Assembly (NCBI GenBank): GCA_949299615.1
Contig: CASGBM010000017.1
Span: 1-49,837, forward strand
DNA: 49,837 nt
Origin: an uncultured Eubacteriales bacterium
GTDB lineage: Bacteria > Bacillota > Clostridia > UBA1381 > UBA9506
Direction: 5' to 3'
The notes below the pieces were generated by a model. It ran no database searches and was not told the origin of the DNA. It worked only from the letters and a program-made list of their open reading frames with translations. Both the position numbers and the translations under genes were made by a program. This document shows, piece by piece, positions 15,313-25,343 of the stretch (positions are counted from its first letter, which is position 1; every line of letters begins with the position of its first letter).

Positions 15313-15663
15313 TTAAACAGCGATAAAAGAAGTCTCTTCGTTAACCAAATCACCTGTTCCAATCAAACTTTCAAGCACATCAAGAAGACTGATCGGTGTA
15401 ACGGCGTTTCTTGCCAGTTTTTCCAATACTTCCTCCGCTTCCTTCTGTGTGCAGAAAACATCAAAAACTTTACGGTATTCCTTGTGTAAAACCTTGTTTT
15501 CATCTTTGCTGCACTTGCTGATTTCAACTCCATACGTGTTTACGCAAAAGCCATCGAGCTGAATTTCTTTCTCCAAAAGATAGTATTCTAAATCAAATTC
15601 AGAATTTCCTATCTCGCTCTCGCTGTTTACATGTACGGTTTGGAACAATTTTCTCATTGCCAT
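15313..15663 (-). CDS. Small uncharacterised protein (possibly DUF6514)
   Basis: A 116-residue soluble protein with no signal peptide. An N-terminal beta-rich part (S-E-F-D-L-E-Y-Y-L-L-E-K-E, then Y-G-V-E-I-S-K) leads into a helical C-terminal half (T-Q-K-E-A-E-E-V-L-E-K-L-A-R-N-A-V-T-P). It recalls the DUF6514 family of Clostridia, from memory and unverified. The start has a GGAGG ribosome binding site 11 nt ahead. It has its own terminator and a long upstream region that contains a -10 box and a possible Spo0A box, so it may be linked to sporulation or the transition state. Function unknown. Confidence 0.65.
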   Translation of the reverse strand: MAMRKLFQTVHVNSESEIGNSEFDLEYYLLEKEIQLDGFCVNTYGVEISKCSKDENKVLHKEYRKVFDVFCTQKEAEEVLEKLARNAVTPISLLDVLESLIGTGDLVNEETSFIAV

Positions 15664-15986
15664 TTGCTGTGTATCCTCCTATATCTTGTTTTTGCTTGAT
15701 CAACGAATACATTATATAGGATTCCGGCTGGAAAATCCAGTTACAATAATCGCAAAATTCGACACAGCCGCCGTTACAATTGTTTAGGGAATTGCCGTAT
15801 AAACGAATCCAGCGTCGAATTTCCGCTTTTTCCAAAATAATTGTGTTTTTTTGTCAAATAAATTACGAAAATAGCACAATATTTTACAATAAAATTACAA
15901 AGCCAAGACAAAGAAATTACATTTTTATCTCTTAGCAAGACAATATTGCAAAAAATGTTACAAAATGTGACGTTGTACGCACTCCA
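15664..15986 (-). promoter_or_regulatory. Gene-free upstream region with -10 box and candidate Spo0A box
   Basis: This 323-bp stretch holds the GGAGG ribosome binding site of the small gene. It also has a minus-strand -10 box TATAAT (15711-15716), with only a weak -35, and the 7-mer TGTCGAA on the minus strand (15758-15764), which matches the Spo0A-box core about 45 bp upstream of the -10. The rest is AT-rich with no clear gene; a 78-codon frame overlapping the start of the small gene looks spurious. Confidence 0.4.
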
Positions 15987-17585
15987 TTATACCATGCAAC
16001 CTCCATTTTTAGGATGGCAAACAGAGATAATTTGATTTGCCACACGGATTCCATCTGCCGCAGCGCTCATAATCCCCCCGGCATATCCTGCGCCTTCGCC
16101 GGCGGGATAAAGGCCTTTGACAGAAATGCTTTCCAACGATTCTCCTCGAAGAATCCTTAAAGGTGCGGATGTCCTTGTTTCCACCCCGGTTAAAATGGCG
16201 CCGTTTGCAGTAAATCCTTTTATTTTTTTGTCAAACATTCGCAGTCCATCCGTTAAAACATGCGACACACGAGCAGAAAAACAACGGCTCAAATCCGTCA
16301 TTGCAACGCCGAGCGGATAGCTCGGATATACTTTTTGCCAGTACGAAGTTGCCTTCCCATTCAAATAATCACAAACCTTCTGCGCAGGAGCATTGCCATT
16401 TTCACCGCCCAAAAGAAATGCCCTATGTTCTAGTTCTCTTTGATAATAAACGCCGGCCAGCGGATGGTCGCTTGCAAAATCCTGCCGAGAGACATTCACG
16501 CAAATCGCAGCGTTCGCATTTTTTCCATTTCTGGCATAATAACTCATCCCATTGGTCACCACAGTATCGGGTTCTGAAGCCGCCGCAACCACAACGCCGC
16601 CCGGACACATACAAAAAGAATAACACGCATCATTTCCGTTGCGATAAGACAATTGATAGTCTGCCGCACCAAGTTTCGGATGACCGGCAAAATCACCATA
16701 CATAGATTTGTCAATAAAGCTTTGCAAATGCTCGATTCTTGCACCGACCGAAAACGCTTTCTGTTCCATTGCGATTCCTTTGCGGCAAAGCATTTCGTAA
16801 GTATCCCGCGCGCTGTGTCCCAGCGCTAAAACTAAAATTTGACAGGGAATCTGCTCGCCACTAGATAATGTGACTCCGGCTATTTGTCCATTTCGAATCT
16901 CCAGATCACTTACCAGCGTCTCAAACCGCACATCGCCGCCCAGGTGAATTATTTCAGTGCGAACCGCTTTTACCACCTGTTTTAATATATCGGTTCCAAT
17001 ATGCGGTTTTGCACGGTATAAAATTTCTTCGGGAGCTCCGAAATAGACGAGATCTTTTAAAATATTCATAATCTTAGGATCGGAAATGCGTGTTGTCAAT
17101 TTGCCGTCTGAAAAAGTGCCCGCGCCCCCTTCCCCAAACTGTATGTTGGATTCCGGGTTTAATTCTCCCTTTTCCCAATAATTTTGCACCGCTTTGGTAC
17201 GCGAATCGACATCACAGCCACGTTCTAAAAGCAGCGGCCGGTATCCCATACGCGCAAGCGTCAGCGCGCAGAACAGGCCGCAGGGTCCGCTCCCAACAAT
17301 AACCGGTGGATCTGCAAGCGAAATTGTACCCGGCACCGGCGCGCTTTCTTCTTCGTCCTTTAGCACAATCACATTTTTCCCGTCCGCCGCAACTTCGCCA
17401 GTTATCTCTAAATCTACACTGTATACAAAACACACATGCTTCTTGCGGGCATCCACCGATTGTTTCACGATCCGAAAATCCGTACAAGCTGAGCGCGGAC
17501 AGCAGATTCTTTTTCGTACCATTTCCCTCAGTTCTTCCCATTCCGTTTCCAGCGGTGCTTTGATATTGTGCACGCGGACTTTCAT
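15987..17585 (-). CDS. FAD-dependent oxidoreductase (COG2509-type dehydrogenase)
   Basis: A 532-residue flavoprotein. Residues 1-90 form a small N-terminal domain typical of this family (V-R-V-H-N-I-K-A-P, later D-A-R-K-K). The Rossmann FAD-binding motif V-I-V-G-S-G-P-C-G-L follows at about 96-104, then E-R-G-C-D-V-D, F-G-E-G-G-A-G-T-F-S-D-G-K-L and a C-terminal Y-P-A-G-E-G-A-G-Y-A-G-G-I-M-S-A-A-A-D-G. The family is widespread in Clostridia but its substrate is unknown. The ATG at 17585 has a GAAAGGAG ribosome binding site; the frame is open 13 codons further up without one. It is the last gene of a minus-strand cluster after hemW. Confidence 0.88.
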   Translation of the reverse strand: MKVRVHNIKAPLETEWEELREMVRKRICCPRSACTDFRIVKQSVDARKKHVCFVYSVDLEITGEVAADGKNVIVLKDEEESAPVPGTISLADPPVIVGSGPCGLFCALTLARMGYRPLLLERGCDVDSRTKAVQNYWEKGELNPESNIQFGEGGAGTFSDGKLTTRISDPKIMNILKDLVYFGAPEEILYRAKPHIGTDILKQVVKAVRTEIIHLGGDVRFETLVSDLEIRNGQIAGVTLSSGEQIPCQILVLALGHSARDTYEMLCRKGIAMEQKAFSVGARIEHLQSFIDKSMYGDFAGHPKLGAADYQLSYRNGNDACYSFCMCPGGVVVAAASEPDTVVTNGMSYYARNGKNANAAICVNVSRQDFASDHPLAGVYYQRELEHRAFLLGGENGNAPAQKVCDYLNGKATSYWQKVYPSYPLGVAMTDLSRCFSARVSHVLTDGLRMFDKKIKGFTANGAILTGVETRTSAPLRILRGESLESISVKGLYPAGEGAGYAGGIMSAAADGIRVANQIISVCHPKNGGCMV

Positions 17586-17654
17586 GTCTATTCTCCTTTC
17601 GTAGCTAAAAAAACATCCGGGCATTTTGCTTCCTTCTAAGGGTTATCAAGCTTT

Positions 17655-18791
17655 TTATAAAAATTCGCAAAAAACGGAGTTAGATACATCCATGCCCGCT
17701 TTTGTAAGACGAATCCAGTCCCCGTCGATCTCTAACAGGTTCCATTCACAAAATTTTTTTAATTGCTTTGCGTACACCTTGCGAACGTCTAATCCAAATT
17801 CTTTGTTAAATTCTTTTTGGGAGACACCGCAGGTTTTGCGAAGTCCCAAAAACATAAATTCTGCCATTTGATCTTTCGGCGAAATAGTTTCTGTTTCTCT
17901 GCCTTCCAAAGGTGCAAGACTTGCTATTTTAACATATGCGTCTAAATCCGGCGGGTTTGCAAACCGGATGTTACCAATCTGCGAATGCGCCGCCGCTCCC
18001 AAGCCGATATATGGTTTTCTCTCCCAGTATTTATTGTTGTGCTTCGATTCAAAGCCTTTCATAGAAAAATTAGAAATTTCATACTGTGCGTAACCATGCT
18101 CCGCTAAATAAGAAACCAACTGATGATACATTGCCCGTTCTGCCTCTTCCTCCGGAAGGCGCAATTCTCCCGAATGAATCCTGAGCTCGAGCGGCGTCCC
18201 TGCTTCTAAAATCAGGCTGTAACAGGATAAATGCATAGGCGACAAATCAACTGCGCGCCGAACGCTTTCAAAAAATTTTTCTATGGTTTGCCCCGGCAAG
18301 CCAAACATCAGATCCAGATTGATATTTGCAAAACCAGCCCTCTTTGCATCTTTTACGCATTTTTCTGCCTCTTTGGCGCTATGGAGCCTGCCAAGCAGGG
18401 AAAGCTCCTCGTCATGAAACGACTGAATCCCTATGCTCAAACGGTTGGCGCCAGCTGCACGCAAACGTTTAAAATATGCTTCGTCCGCTGTTTTCGGATT
18501 ACATTCCACCGTGATTTCGCAGTCTTTTGTCAGCTGAAAACAACCGCGCAGTTTTTCCAAAAGCCCGGTCAGCTGTTCTACACGCAGGCAGGTCGGCGTT
18601 CCTCCGCCTAAATATACTGTATCCGCACACAACCCACGGTAATGCTCCATTTCCAGCACAATTTGCTCAAGATAGCAATCTGCCCGGGATAAAAGTCCCG
18701 GGTAGGAAATAAAATCACAATATGAACATTTTTTGAGACAAAACGGGATGTGAACATAGACCCCGTATGTGTCATTTTTCTCAATCTTCAT
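17655..18791 (-). CDS. hemW: Radical SAM protein HemW (heme chaperone)
   Basis: A 378-residue radical SAM enzyme with the 4Fe-4S motif C18-x3-C22-x2-C25 ([12 protein letters not shown]), the G-G-G-T-P-T motif, G-I-Q-S-F and the HemN-type C-terminal domain ([14 protein letters not shown]). HemW was long annotated as oxygen-independent coproporphyrinogen oxidase; in studied cases it binds and delivers heme. True HemN has a longer N-terminus and a different Cys spacing. Its start overlaps the end of lepA by 11 bp, and the lepA-hemW order is common in Firmicutes. Confidence 0.92.
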   Translation of the reverse strand: MKIEKNDTYGVYVHIPFCLKKCSYCDFISYPGLLSRADCYLEQIVLEMEHYRGLCADTVYLGGGTPTCLRVEQLTGLLEKLRGCFQLTKDCEITVECNPKTADEAYFKRLRAAGANRLSIGIQSFHDEELSLLGRLHSAKEAEKCVKDAKRAGFANINLDLMFGLPGQTIEKFFESVRRAVDLSPMHLSCYSLILEAGTPLELRIHSGELRLPEEEAERAMYHQLVSYLAEHGYAQYEISNFSMKGFESKHNNKYWERKPYIGLGAAAHSQIGNIRFANPPDLDAYVKIASLAPLEGRETETISPKDQMAEFMFLGLRKTCGVSQKEFNKEFGLDVRKVYAKQLKKFCEWNLLEIDGDWIRLTKAGMDVSNSVFCEFL

Positions 18792-20589
18792 CTAATTTGA
18801 GTACGGACATAAACGCCTCCTGCGGCACTTCCACCGAGCCGACCTGGCGCATCCGTTTCTTCCCTTCCTTCTGCTTTTCCAGCAGTTTTTTCTTTCTGGT
18901 AATATCACCGCCGTAACATTTGGCTAAAACGTCTTTTCTCAGCGCCTTTACCGTTTCACGGGCAATAATTTTGTTCCCGACCGCCGCCTGAATCGGAATT
19001 TCAAAGAGCTGACGCGGAATCGAGGCCTTTAGCTTTTCTGCTATTCTGCGGCCTCTTGTATATGCTTTCGAAGAATGGACAATAAACGAGAGGGCATCTA
19101 CCATTTCACCGTTTAATAAAATGTCCAGCTTAACCAAATCGGACTGCTGGTATCCTTTCATTTCATAATCAAATGAAGCATACCCCTTGGTGCGCGATTT
19201 TAACGCATCAAAAAAGTCATAAATGATTTCATTGAGCGGCAGGTCATAATGCAGCTGCGCGCGTGTAGAATCAATGTAAGTGGTGTTGATATAAACGCCG
19301 CGCCTGTCCTGGCACAGTTCCATGATATTTCCAATAAACTCCGTCGGCACCATAATATCCGCTTTTACAATGGGTTCTTCCATGTACTGAATTTCACTTC
19401 CGTCCGGCAAATTCGTCGGATTCGAAATATCTAATAGTTCACCGTTTGTTTTCATCACCTTATAAATAACGCTTGGTGCTGTTGTAACGAGGTCTAAATT
19501 ATATTCCCGCTCTAATCTTTCCTGAATGATTTCCATATGCAAAAGCCCTAAAAAACCACAGCGAAAACCAAACCCCAAAGCAACGGATGTTTCCGGCTCA
19601 TACACCAGCGCCGCATCGTTTAGCTGAAGTTTCGCCAAAGCATCGCGCAGATCTTCATAGCGCGCGCCGTCCGCCGGATAAATCCCGCAGAAAACCATGG
19701 GGTTGACCTGCTTATAGCCGGCAAGCGGTTCTTTGGCAGGATTCTTTTTCAGTGTGATCGTATCACCGACGCGCGTATCAGAAACATTTTTAATGCTTGC
19801 CGTTAAATAACCGACATCGCCTGCCAAAAGTTCCTCACACTTTAAAAAGCCGGAAGGGTGCAAATATCCCACTTCAACAACTTCAAAATCCTTTCCGGTT
19901 GCCATCAAATGGATGACATCACCGGCTTTTACGCGTCCTTCTTTGACACGAAAATAAATGATAACCCCCTTGTAGGAGTCATAATAGCTGTCAAAAATCA
20001 ACGCCTTGAGCGGTGCGTTTTCATCGCCTTTTGGCGGCGGAATCACCTTAACAATCTGCTCTAGGACTTCGTCAATCCCAATCCCGTTTTTGGCAGAAAT
20101 CCGCGGCGCATCTTCCGCCGGAATCCCAATCACGTTTTCAATTTCTTCTGCCACAAGGTCGGGCTGCGCCGCCGGAAGATCAATTTTATTAATGACAGGC
20201 ATAATTTCAAGGTCGTGGTCAAGCGCCAGATAGGTATTCGCCAAAGTCTGCGCCTCGATCCCCTGCGCAGCGTCCACAATCAAAATTGCCCCTTCGCAGG
20301 CGGCCAAACTTCTTGAAACCTCATAATTAAAGTCCACATGTCCTGGCGTATCAATTAAGTTTAAGACATATTCTTCACCGTAAGACGCTTGGTAACGCAA
20401 ACGAACCGCACGCGCTTTGATCGTAATTCCGCGCTCACGCTCCAAGTCCATATTATCTAAAACCTGTGATTCCATTTCCCGCTCTGTCAGCACTCCTGTT
20501 TTTTCCAGCAAACGGTCCGCCAGCGTGGATTTCCCATGATCAATATGCGCAATGATCGAAAAATTTCTGATTTTATCCAGTCGGTTCAT
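18781..20589 (-). CDS. lepA: Elongation factor 4 (LepA)
   Basis: A 602-residue translational GTPase, the usual length. G-domain motifs are all present: A-H-I-D-H-G-K-S-T (P-loop, residues 14-22), [14 protein letters not shown] and N-K-I-D-L-P. The LepA-specific C-terminal domain ends [20 protein letters not shown]4 binds ribosomes and affects initiation and stalled complexes. GGAGG five bases before the ATG at 20589 fixes the start; the frame is open upstream. It lies 48 bp after the nucleoside phosphorylase gene and overlaps hemW. Confidence 0.97.
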   Translation of the reverse strand: MNRLDKIRNFSIIAHIDHGKSTLADRLLEKTGVLTEREMESQVLDNMDLERERGITIKARAVRLRYQASYGEEYVLNLIDTPGHVDFNYEVSRSLAACEGAILIVDAAQGIEAQTLANTYLALDHDLEIMPVINKIDLPAAQPDLVAEEIENVIGIPAEDAPRISAKNGIGIDEVLEQIVKVIPPPKGDENAPLKALIFDSYYDSYKGVIIYFRVKEGRVKAGDVIHLMATGKDFEVVEVGYLHPSGFLKCEELLAGDVGYLTASIKNVSDTRVGDTITLKKNPAKEPLAGYKQVNPMVFCGIYPADGARYEDLRDALAKLQLNDAALVYEPETSVALGFGFRCGFLGLLHMEIIQERLEREYNLDLVTTAPSVIYKVMKTNGELLDISNPTNLPDGSEIQYMEEPIVKADIMVPTEFIGNIMELCQDRRGVYINTTYIDSTRAQLHYDLPLNEIIYDFFDALKSRTKGYASFDYEMKGYQQSDLVKLDILLNGEMVDALSFIVHSSKAYTRGRRIAEKLKASIPRQLFEIPIQAAVGNKIIARETVKALRKDVLAKCYGGDITRKKKLLEKQKEGKKRMRQVGSVEVPQEAFMSVLKLDED

Positions 20590-20637
20590 TCTATCCTCCA
20601 AAAACAACAAAAATCCGTACTTTTGCAAAATATAACA

Positions 20638-21456
20638 TTAAAGAGCCGCAATCAGCTTTGTGATCAGGCGGTTAAAATTTTCTTTGCTGTCTTTTGTATA
20701 TTCCAGTTCTTTAATTTCATCCAGCAAACCGGCAGCCAGATTGGTCACAAAAGACAATGTAAAAATTTCCATTCCTGCATGCGCGGCGCAAATAACCTCC
20801 GGCACCGTAGACATTCCGACAACATCCGCGCCCAAAAGACGCAGCATCCGAATTTCTGCCGGTGTTTCAAAGCACGGTCCGGGCATATAGGCATAAATCC
20901 CTTCCCGAAGCGGGATTTTCTCCTCCTTTGCAATGTTTCCCGCTAAGGTGCGCAGCCTTTTAGAATACGCATGGCTCATATCATTAAACCGCGGTCCAAA
21001 TTCATCGATGTTTTGACCGCGCAAAGGAGTATCATTAAAAAACTTGATATGGTCAGAAATCATCACAAGGTCTCCCACCTGATAATCCAAATTAATCGAG
21101 CCGACCGCATTGGTTAAAAGCAGGTTCTGAACCCCCAGTAATTTCATCACGCGGATCGGATACACTACCTCATCCATGGAATACCCTTCGTAATAGTGTA
21201 TCCTCCCCTGCATAATCCATACATCTTTGCCGCATAAACTGCCCAGCACGAAACGCCCGGCATGATCCGGCGCGGTAGAAACCGGAAAGTGCGGGATATC
21301 GCCGTAAGGAATGATCTCTTTGTTTTCCAGTCTTTCGGCAAAATATCCCAAACCTGTCCCCAATACCAGCGCAGTTTCCGGTATTGAGCGGAAGCGCTCC
21401 CGCAGATATTGCGCCGATTCTTTTATTTGCTCTAAATTCTTATTTTCCATATACAT
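20638..21456 (-). CDS. punA: Purine nucleoside phosphorylase (trimeric, PunA type)
   Basis: A protein of about 272 residues of the class I (trimeric) PNP family, which cleaves inosine and guanosine with phosphate to base and ribose-1-phosphate. Visible motifs: L-G-T-G-L-G-Y near residue 33, Q-G-R-I-H-Y-Y-E-G-Y, T-N-A-V-G-S-I, Y-M-P-G-P-C-F-E-T-P-A-E-I-R and G-A-D-V-V-G-M-S-T-V-P-E, and F-V-T-N-L-A-A-G where N is expected for purine binding. The ATG overlaps the purL stop as TGATG with an AAGG ribosome binding site, so it is translationally coupled to purL. An ATG two codons on is an alternative start. Salvage and synthesis genes are thus joined. Confidence 0.92.
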   Translation of the reverse strand: MYMENKNLEQIKESAQYLRERFRSIPETALVLGTGLGYFAERLENKEIIPYGDIPHFPVSTAPDHAGRFVLGSLCGKDVWIMQGRIHYYEGYSMDEVVYPIRVMKLLGVQNLLLTNAVGSINLDYQVGDLVMISDHIKFFNDTPLRGQNIDEFGPRFNDMSHAYSKRLRTLAGNIAKEEKIPLREGIYAYMPGPCFETPAEIRMLRLLGADVVGMSTVPEVICAAHAGMEIFTLSFVTNLAAGLLDEIKELEYTKDSKENFNRLITKLIAAL

Positions 21457-24400
21457 CAATCCTTAAAATAACGGACGCCGGATTCAAATATTTTCTGATC
21501 TTGATTTCCAAATACATTCTGTGCAACATTTTTACCAATTCGTTCCGAATGTCCCATTTTGCCCAAAATTCTGCCGCAGGGGCTTGTAATTCCTTCAATT
21601 GCCGCAACGGAACCGTTCGGATTATACGCAGTTTCACACGTCGGATTGCCTGCAAGGTCTACATACTGCGTTGCAATCTGACCATTTTGTGCCAATTTTT
21701 TCACCCATTCTTCACTTGCCACAAATCTGCCCTCGCCATGAGATACCGGAATGGTATGAATATCGCCCACATTGACGCAAGAAAACCACGGCGACAGATT
21801 CGAACAGACACGGGTGTACACCATCTGGGACACGTGACGACCGATGGTGTTAAAGGTCAGCGTCGGGGAATCGCTCAAAATATCACAAATTTCGCCATGC
21901 GGAACCAAGCCAAGCTTAATAAGCGCCTGAAAACCGTTACAAATACCAAGCATTAAGCCGTCTCTATGGTTTAACAGCTCCATCACTGCTTCTTTCACGT
22001 CCGGATGACGGAACACCGTTGCAATAAATTTCCCCGATCCCTCTGGTTCATCACCGGCAGAAAAACCGCCCGGTATCATGATAATCTGGCTGTTTTGAAT
22101 CCGTTTTACCATCTCAGCGGCAGATTCTTCAATATCACTTGGTACCAGATTTTTAATGACAAATGTATCACACACGCCGCCTGCGCGGGTAAACGCACGC
22201 GCCGTGTCATATTCACAGTTTGTACCCGGGAAAACCGGAATGAAAATGCGCGGGCTTGCAAACGTTGTCCCTGCCACAATCGGATGCTCATTGACAAACG
22301 TGTAAGAAGGTACGCTGTCTTTCGGCTCCTCTGCACGAATCGGATAGACGCCGGAAAGCGGTTTTTGCCAAGCCTCAATGAGAACATCCAGTTCCAACTT
22401 GACCTCTGCGCAGATAATCGCTGGCTCCGCGCAGGTCTCCCCTATTTTTAGTGCATCCGGCACACAGCCTTTTTCCGTCTCAATTACGATTGCACCCAGC
22501 TCCGGTGCAAACAAGTAAGGCATCGCACGATCCGAAAGACGTACGCCGATTTTATTACCAAATGCCATTTTACTGATTGCTTCTGCCAGCCCACCTGCAC
22601 GCACCGTGTAGGCAGAACGGATTTTTCCTTCTTGCACCAAAGCAAAAATTTCACCATACATTTTTGTCAGCGCCGTAATATCCGGCAGTTCATCCGCTGT
22701 GCGCTTGATACGGAACAAATATAGATCGCTGTCTGCTTCTTTCAGTTCACCAGAAATGACTTTATCTGTTTGAACCGGATCAACGGCAAACGATACCAAA
22801 GTCGGCGGTACGTCCATATCGTTAAACGAACCTGACATAGAATCTTTGCCGCCAATAGCAGCAAGCTTAAGATTTGTCTGCGCCCAATAAGCACCCAAAA
22901 GCGCGGACATCGGTTTTCCCCAGCGTTTGGGGTCTTGTCCCAGGCGTTCAAAATACTCCTGAAATGTAAGATAAATTTTAGAATAATCTCCGCCGGCGGC
23001 CACAATTTTAGAAACCGATTCCACCACAGCGTATACCGCGCCATGGAACGGGCTCCACTCAGAAAGTTTTGGGTCATAGCCATAAGACATCAGTGTTCCG
23101 GTTGTTGTTTCGCCCGAAAGCACAGGAATTTTCGCAGCCATGCAAACGTTCGGCGTCAATTGATATTTTCCACCAAACGGCATTAACACCGTCCCGGCGC
23201 CAATGCTGGAGTCAAAACGTTCACAAAGCCCTTTTTGACTTGCTACGTTTAAATTGCCCATCAGCGCGAGCCACGCATCCTTCCAATTTTCCGTTGTCTG
23301 TTTTTCTGCAAAATAAGAATTATCTTTCGGCGCCGCAACCGTAACATCTGTATTTTTTACTGCTCCGTTTGTATTTAAAAAATCACGCGAAATATCACAA
23401 ATTGTTTTCCCGCGCCAAGACATCGTCAAGCGGTTTTTATCCGTTACATCCGCCACTTTCGTCGCTTCCAGGTTTTCAGCATGGGCAAACGAAATAAAGC
23501 GTTCCATATCCTCTTTGGAAACCACAACTGCCATGCGCTCCTGAGATTCGGAAATGGCAAGCTCCGTACCGTCGAGACCTTCATATTTTTTCGGCACTTT
23601 GTCAAGGTCAATTACCAAGCCGTCTGCCAGTTCGCCAATTGCAACAGAAACGCCGCCTGCACCAAAATCATTGCAGCGCTTGATCAGTTTCGTTACGTCA
23701 CCGTTTCGGAACAGTCTTTGCAGTTTACGCTCTACCGGCGGATTTCCCTTCTGCACCTCCGCGCCGCAGCTTTCCAGCGATTTTTCCGTATGCGCTTTCG
23801 ATGACCCCGTAGCACCGCCGCATCCATCGCGCCCGGTTCTGCCTCCTAACAGGATGACAACATCACCTGCTTGGGGACGCTCTCTCACTACATTTTGCTT
23901 CGGTGCGGCGGCAATAACAGCGCCGATTTCCATTCTTTTCGCGATATACCCTTCATCATATATCTCTGTTACCTGCCCGGTTGCAAGCCCGATTTGGTTG
24001 CCATACGAACTGTATCCGGCAGCCGCTCCGGTAGAGATTTTTCTCTGCATCAGTTTGCCCGGCGTTGTTTGCGCTAAGGTTTTGCGCGGATCGCCCGAAC
24101 CGGTAACGCGCATTGCCTGGTACACATAGGAACGGCCGGAAAGCGGATCGCGGATTGCGCCGCCGAGGCAGGTAGCCGCACCGCCGAACGGTTCAATTTC
24201 TGTTGGATGGTTGTGCGTTTCATTTTTAAACATCACCAGCCATTCCTCTATTTTCCCGTCAACATCTACGTCAACACAGATCGAGCATGCGTTAATTTCT
24301 TCTGATTCATCAATCTCTTTTAAATAGCCTTGTTTTTTCAGTTCTTTTGCCGCAATCGTTGCAATATCCATCAGGCATACATCTTTTTTCTTGTTTACAT

Positions 24401-25193
24401 ACAGCGTTTCTCTCGCTTTTTTATAATCAGAAAACGCCTGCCGGATCGGCTCTGCATATTTTCCCGGTTCAAACGAAACCTCGTTAATTTTAGTAGAAAA
24501 AGTCGTATGCCGGCAATGATCCGACCAATAAGTATCAATCATCCGCATTTCCGTAATCGTCGGGTCACGTTTTTCCGTTTCTGCAAAATAGTGCTGGCAA
24601 AAAAGAATGTCATCCAAATCCATGGCAAATCCATACTTTAAAAGCATTGCCTTTAACTCGTCTTCTGACAAAGAAATAAAGCCCTCCAGCACAGCAACGT
24701 CAGCGGGAACGTTCGTTTCCATCTCAAGCGTATCAAAATGACCCATAGGAGCTTCCCAGGCTTCTACGGGATTGATCAAATATTTTTTTATTCTTTCCAA
24801 ATCCTCTTCGGTAATATCCCCGATTAAAACCGTCAGCTTTGCCACGCGCACATTCGGCCGTTCTTTTTTTGTCAAAAGCTGGATACATTCTGCTGCCGAA
24901 TCCGCCCGTTGGTCATACTGCCCCGGAAGCAGCTCGCTGGCAAAAAATCTGGCACCTTCCGGAATGGGATATTCCTCATCATAAGCAAAGTCAACCGGCG
25001 GCTCGCTGAATATTAAATTCCGCGCCGCCGCATATTCTTCATCCGTAATTCCCTGCACATCGTACCGGTGCACTAAACGCACCTCTTTAAGGCCGTCCAT
25101 CGACAGGTTCTCTTTTAAGTCCTTTAATAAATGAGATGCTTCCACATCAAATCCTTTTTTCTTCTCCACATAAATTCTTCGTACGTTTGCCAT
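21456..25193 (-). CDS. purL: Phosphoribosylformylglycinamidine synthase, single-chain
   Basis: A 1245-residue enzyme that converts FGAR, glutamine and ATP to FGAM in purine synthesis. It is the long form that combines synthase and glutaminase. The synthase part has S-D-H-C-R-H-T-T-F, K-N-E-T-H-N-H-P-T-E-I-E-P-F-G-G-A-A-T, F-G-A-G-G and I-G-G-K-D-S-M-S-G-S-F. The C-terminal class-I amidotransferase domain (about 990-1245) has P-G-G-F-S-A-G-D-E, the nucleophile in L-G-I-C-N-G-F-Q and a late H-G-E-G-R. The start follows GGAGGGCGCAA; the frame is open 16 codons upstream. No purine riboswitch is evident in the short upstream region. Confidence 0.95.
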   Translation of the reverse strand: MANVRRIYVEKKKGFDVEASHLLKDLKENLSMDGLKEVRLVHRYDVQGITDEEYAAARNLIFSEPPVDFAYDEEYPIPEGARFFASELLPGQYDQRADSAAECIQLLTKKERPNVRVAKLTVLIGDITEEDLERIKKYLINPVEAWEAPMGHFDTLEMETNVPADVAVLEGFISLSEDELKAMLLKYGFAMDLDDILFCQHYFAETEKRDPTITEMRMIDTYWSDHCRHTTFSTKINEVSFEPGKYAEPIRQAFSDYKKARETLYVNKKKDVCLMDIATIAAKELKKQGYLKEIDESEEINACSICVDVDVDGKIEEWLVMFKNETHNHPTEIEPFGGAATCLGGAIRDPLSGRSYVYQAMRVTGSGDPRKTLAQTTPGKLMQRKISTGAAAGYSSYGNQIGLATGQVTEIYDEGYIAKRMEIGAVIAAAPKQNVVRERPQAGDVVILLGGRTGRDGCGGATGSSKAHTEKSLESCGAEVQKGNPPVERKLQRLFRNGDVTKLIKRCNDFGAGGVSVAIGELADGLVIDLDKVPKKYEGLDGTELAISESQERMAVVVSKEDMERFISFAHAENLEATKVADVTDKNRLTMSWRGKTICDISRDFLNTNGAVKNTDVTVAAPKDNSYFAEKQTTENWKDAWLALMGNLNVASQKGLCERFDSSIGAGTVLMPFGGKYQLTPNVCMAAKIPVLSGETTTGTLMSYGYDPKLSEWSPFHGAVYAVVESVSKIVAAGGDYSKIYLTFQEYFERLGQDPKRWGKPMSALLGAYWAQTNLKLAAIGGKDSMSGSFNDMDVPPTLVSFAVDPVQTDKVISGELKEADSDLYLFRIKRTADELPDITALTKMYGEIFALVQEGKIRSAYTVRAGGLAEAISKMAFGNKIGVRLSDRAMPYLFAPELGAIVIETEKGCVPDALKIGETCAEPAIICAEVKLELDVLIEAWQKPLSGVYPIRAEEPKDSVPSYTFVNEHPIVAGTTFASPRIFIPVFPGTNCEYDTARAFTRAGGVCDTFVIKNLVPSDIEESAAEMVKRIQNSQIIMIPGGFSAGDEPEGSGKFIATVFRHPDVKEAVMELLNHRDGLMLGICNGFQALIKLGLVPHGEICDILSDSPTLTFNTIGRHVSQMVYTRVCSNLSPWFSCVNVGDIHTIPVSHGEGRFVASEEWVKKLAQNGQIATQYVDLAGNPTCETAYNPNGSVAAIEGITSPCGRILGKMGHSERIGKNVAQNVFGNQDQKIFESGVRYFKD

Positions 25194-25239
25194 TTGCGCC
25201 CTCCAAATGTTTACTGAGTGATTTTTTGTTTTTCCTATC

Positions 25240-25267
25240 AAAACAAAAGAAACTGCACAGCAGTTTC
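25240..25267 (-). terminator. Terminator after the histidine phosphatase gene
   Basis: GAAACTGC (25249-25256) pairs with GCAGTTTC (25260-25267) around a 3-nt loop, followed on the minus strand by TTTTGTTTT. It ends only 47 bp before the purL ATG, so it could also act as an attenuator for purL. Confidence 0.7.
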
Positions 25268-25343
25268 ATATGATTTCTAAAAATCAGTTTGGGGATTTCT
25301 ATGCCGAATACAGCCGGAAAAAGGTAAGCCTCCTTCGCAATCG

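Noticed and set aside
15599-15835. 78-codon minus-strand frame overlapping the small gene
   Set aside because: It overlaps the promoter and the start of the better-supported 116-residue gene, with no good ribosome binding site.
17655-18791. Oxygen-independent coproporphyrinogen oxidase HemN
   Set aside because: Length, Cys spacing and position after lepA fit HemW.
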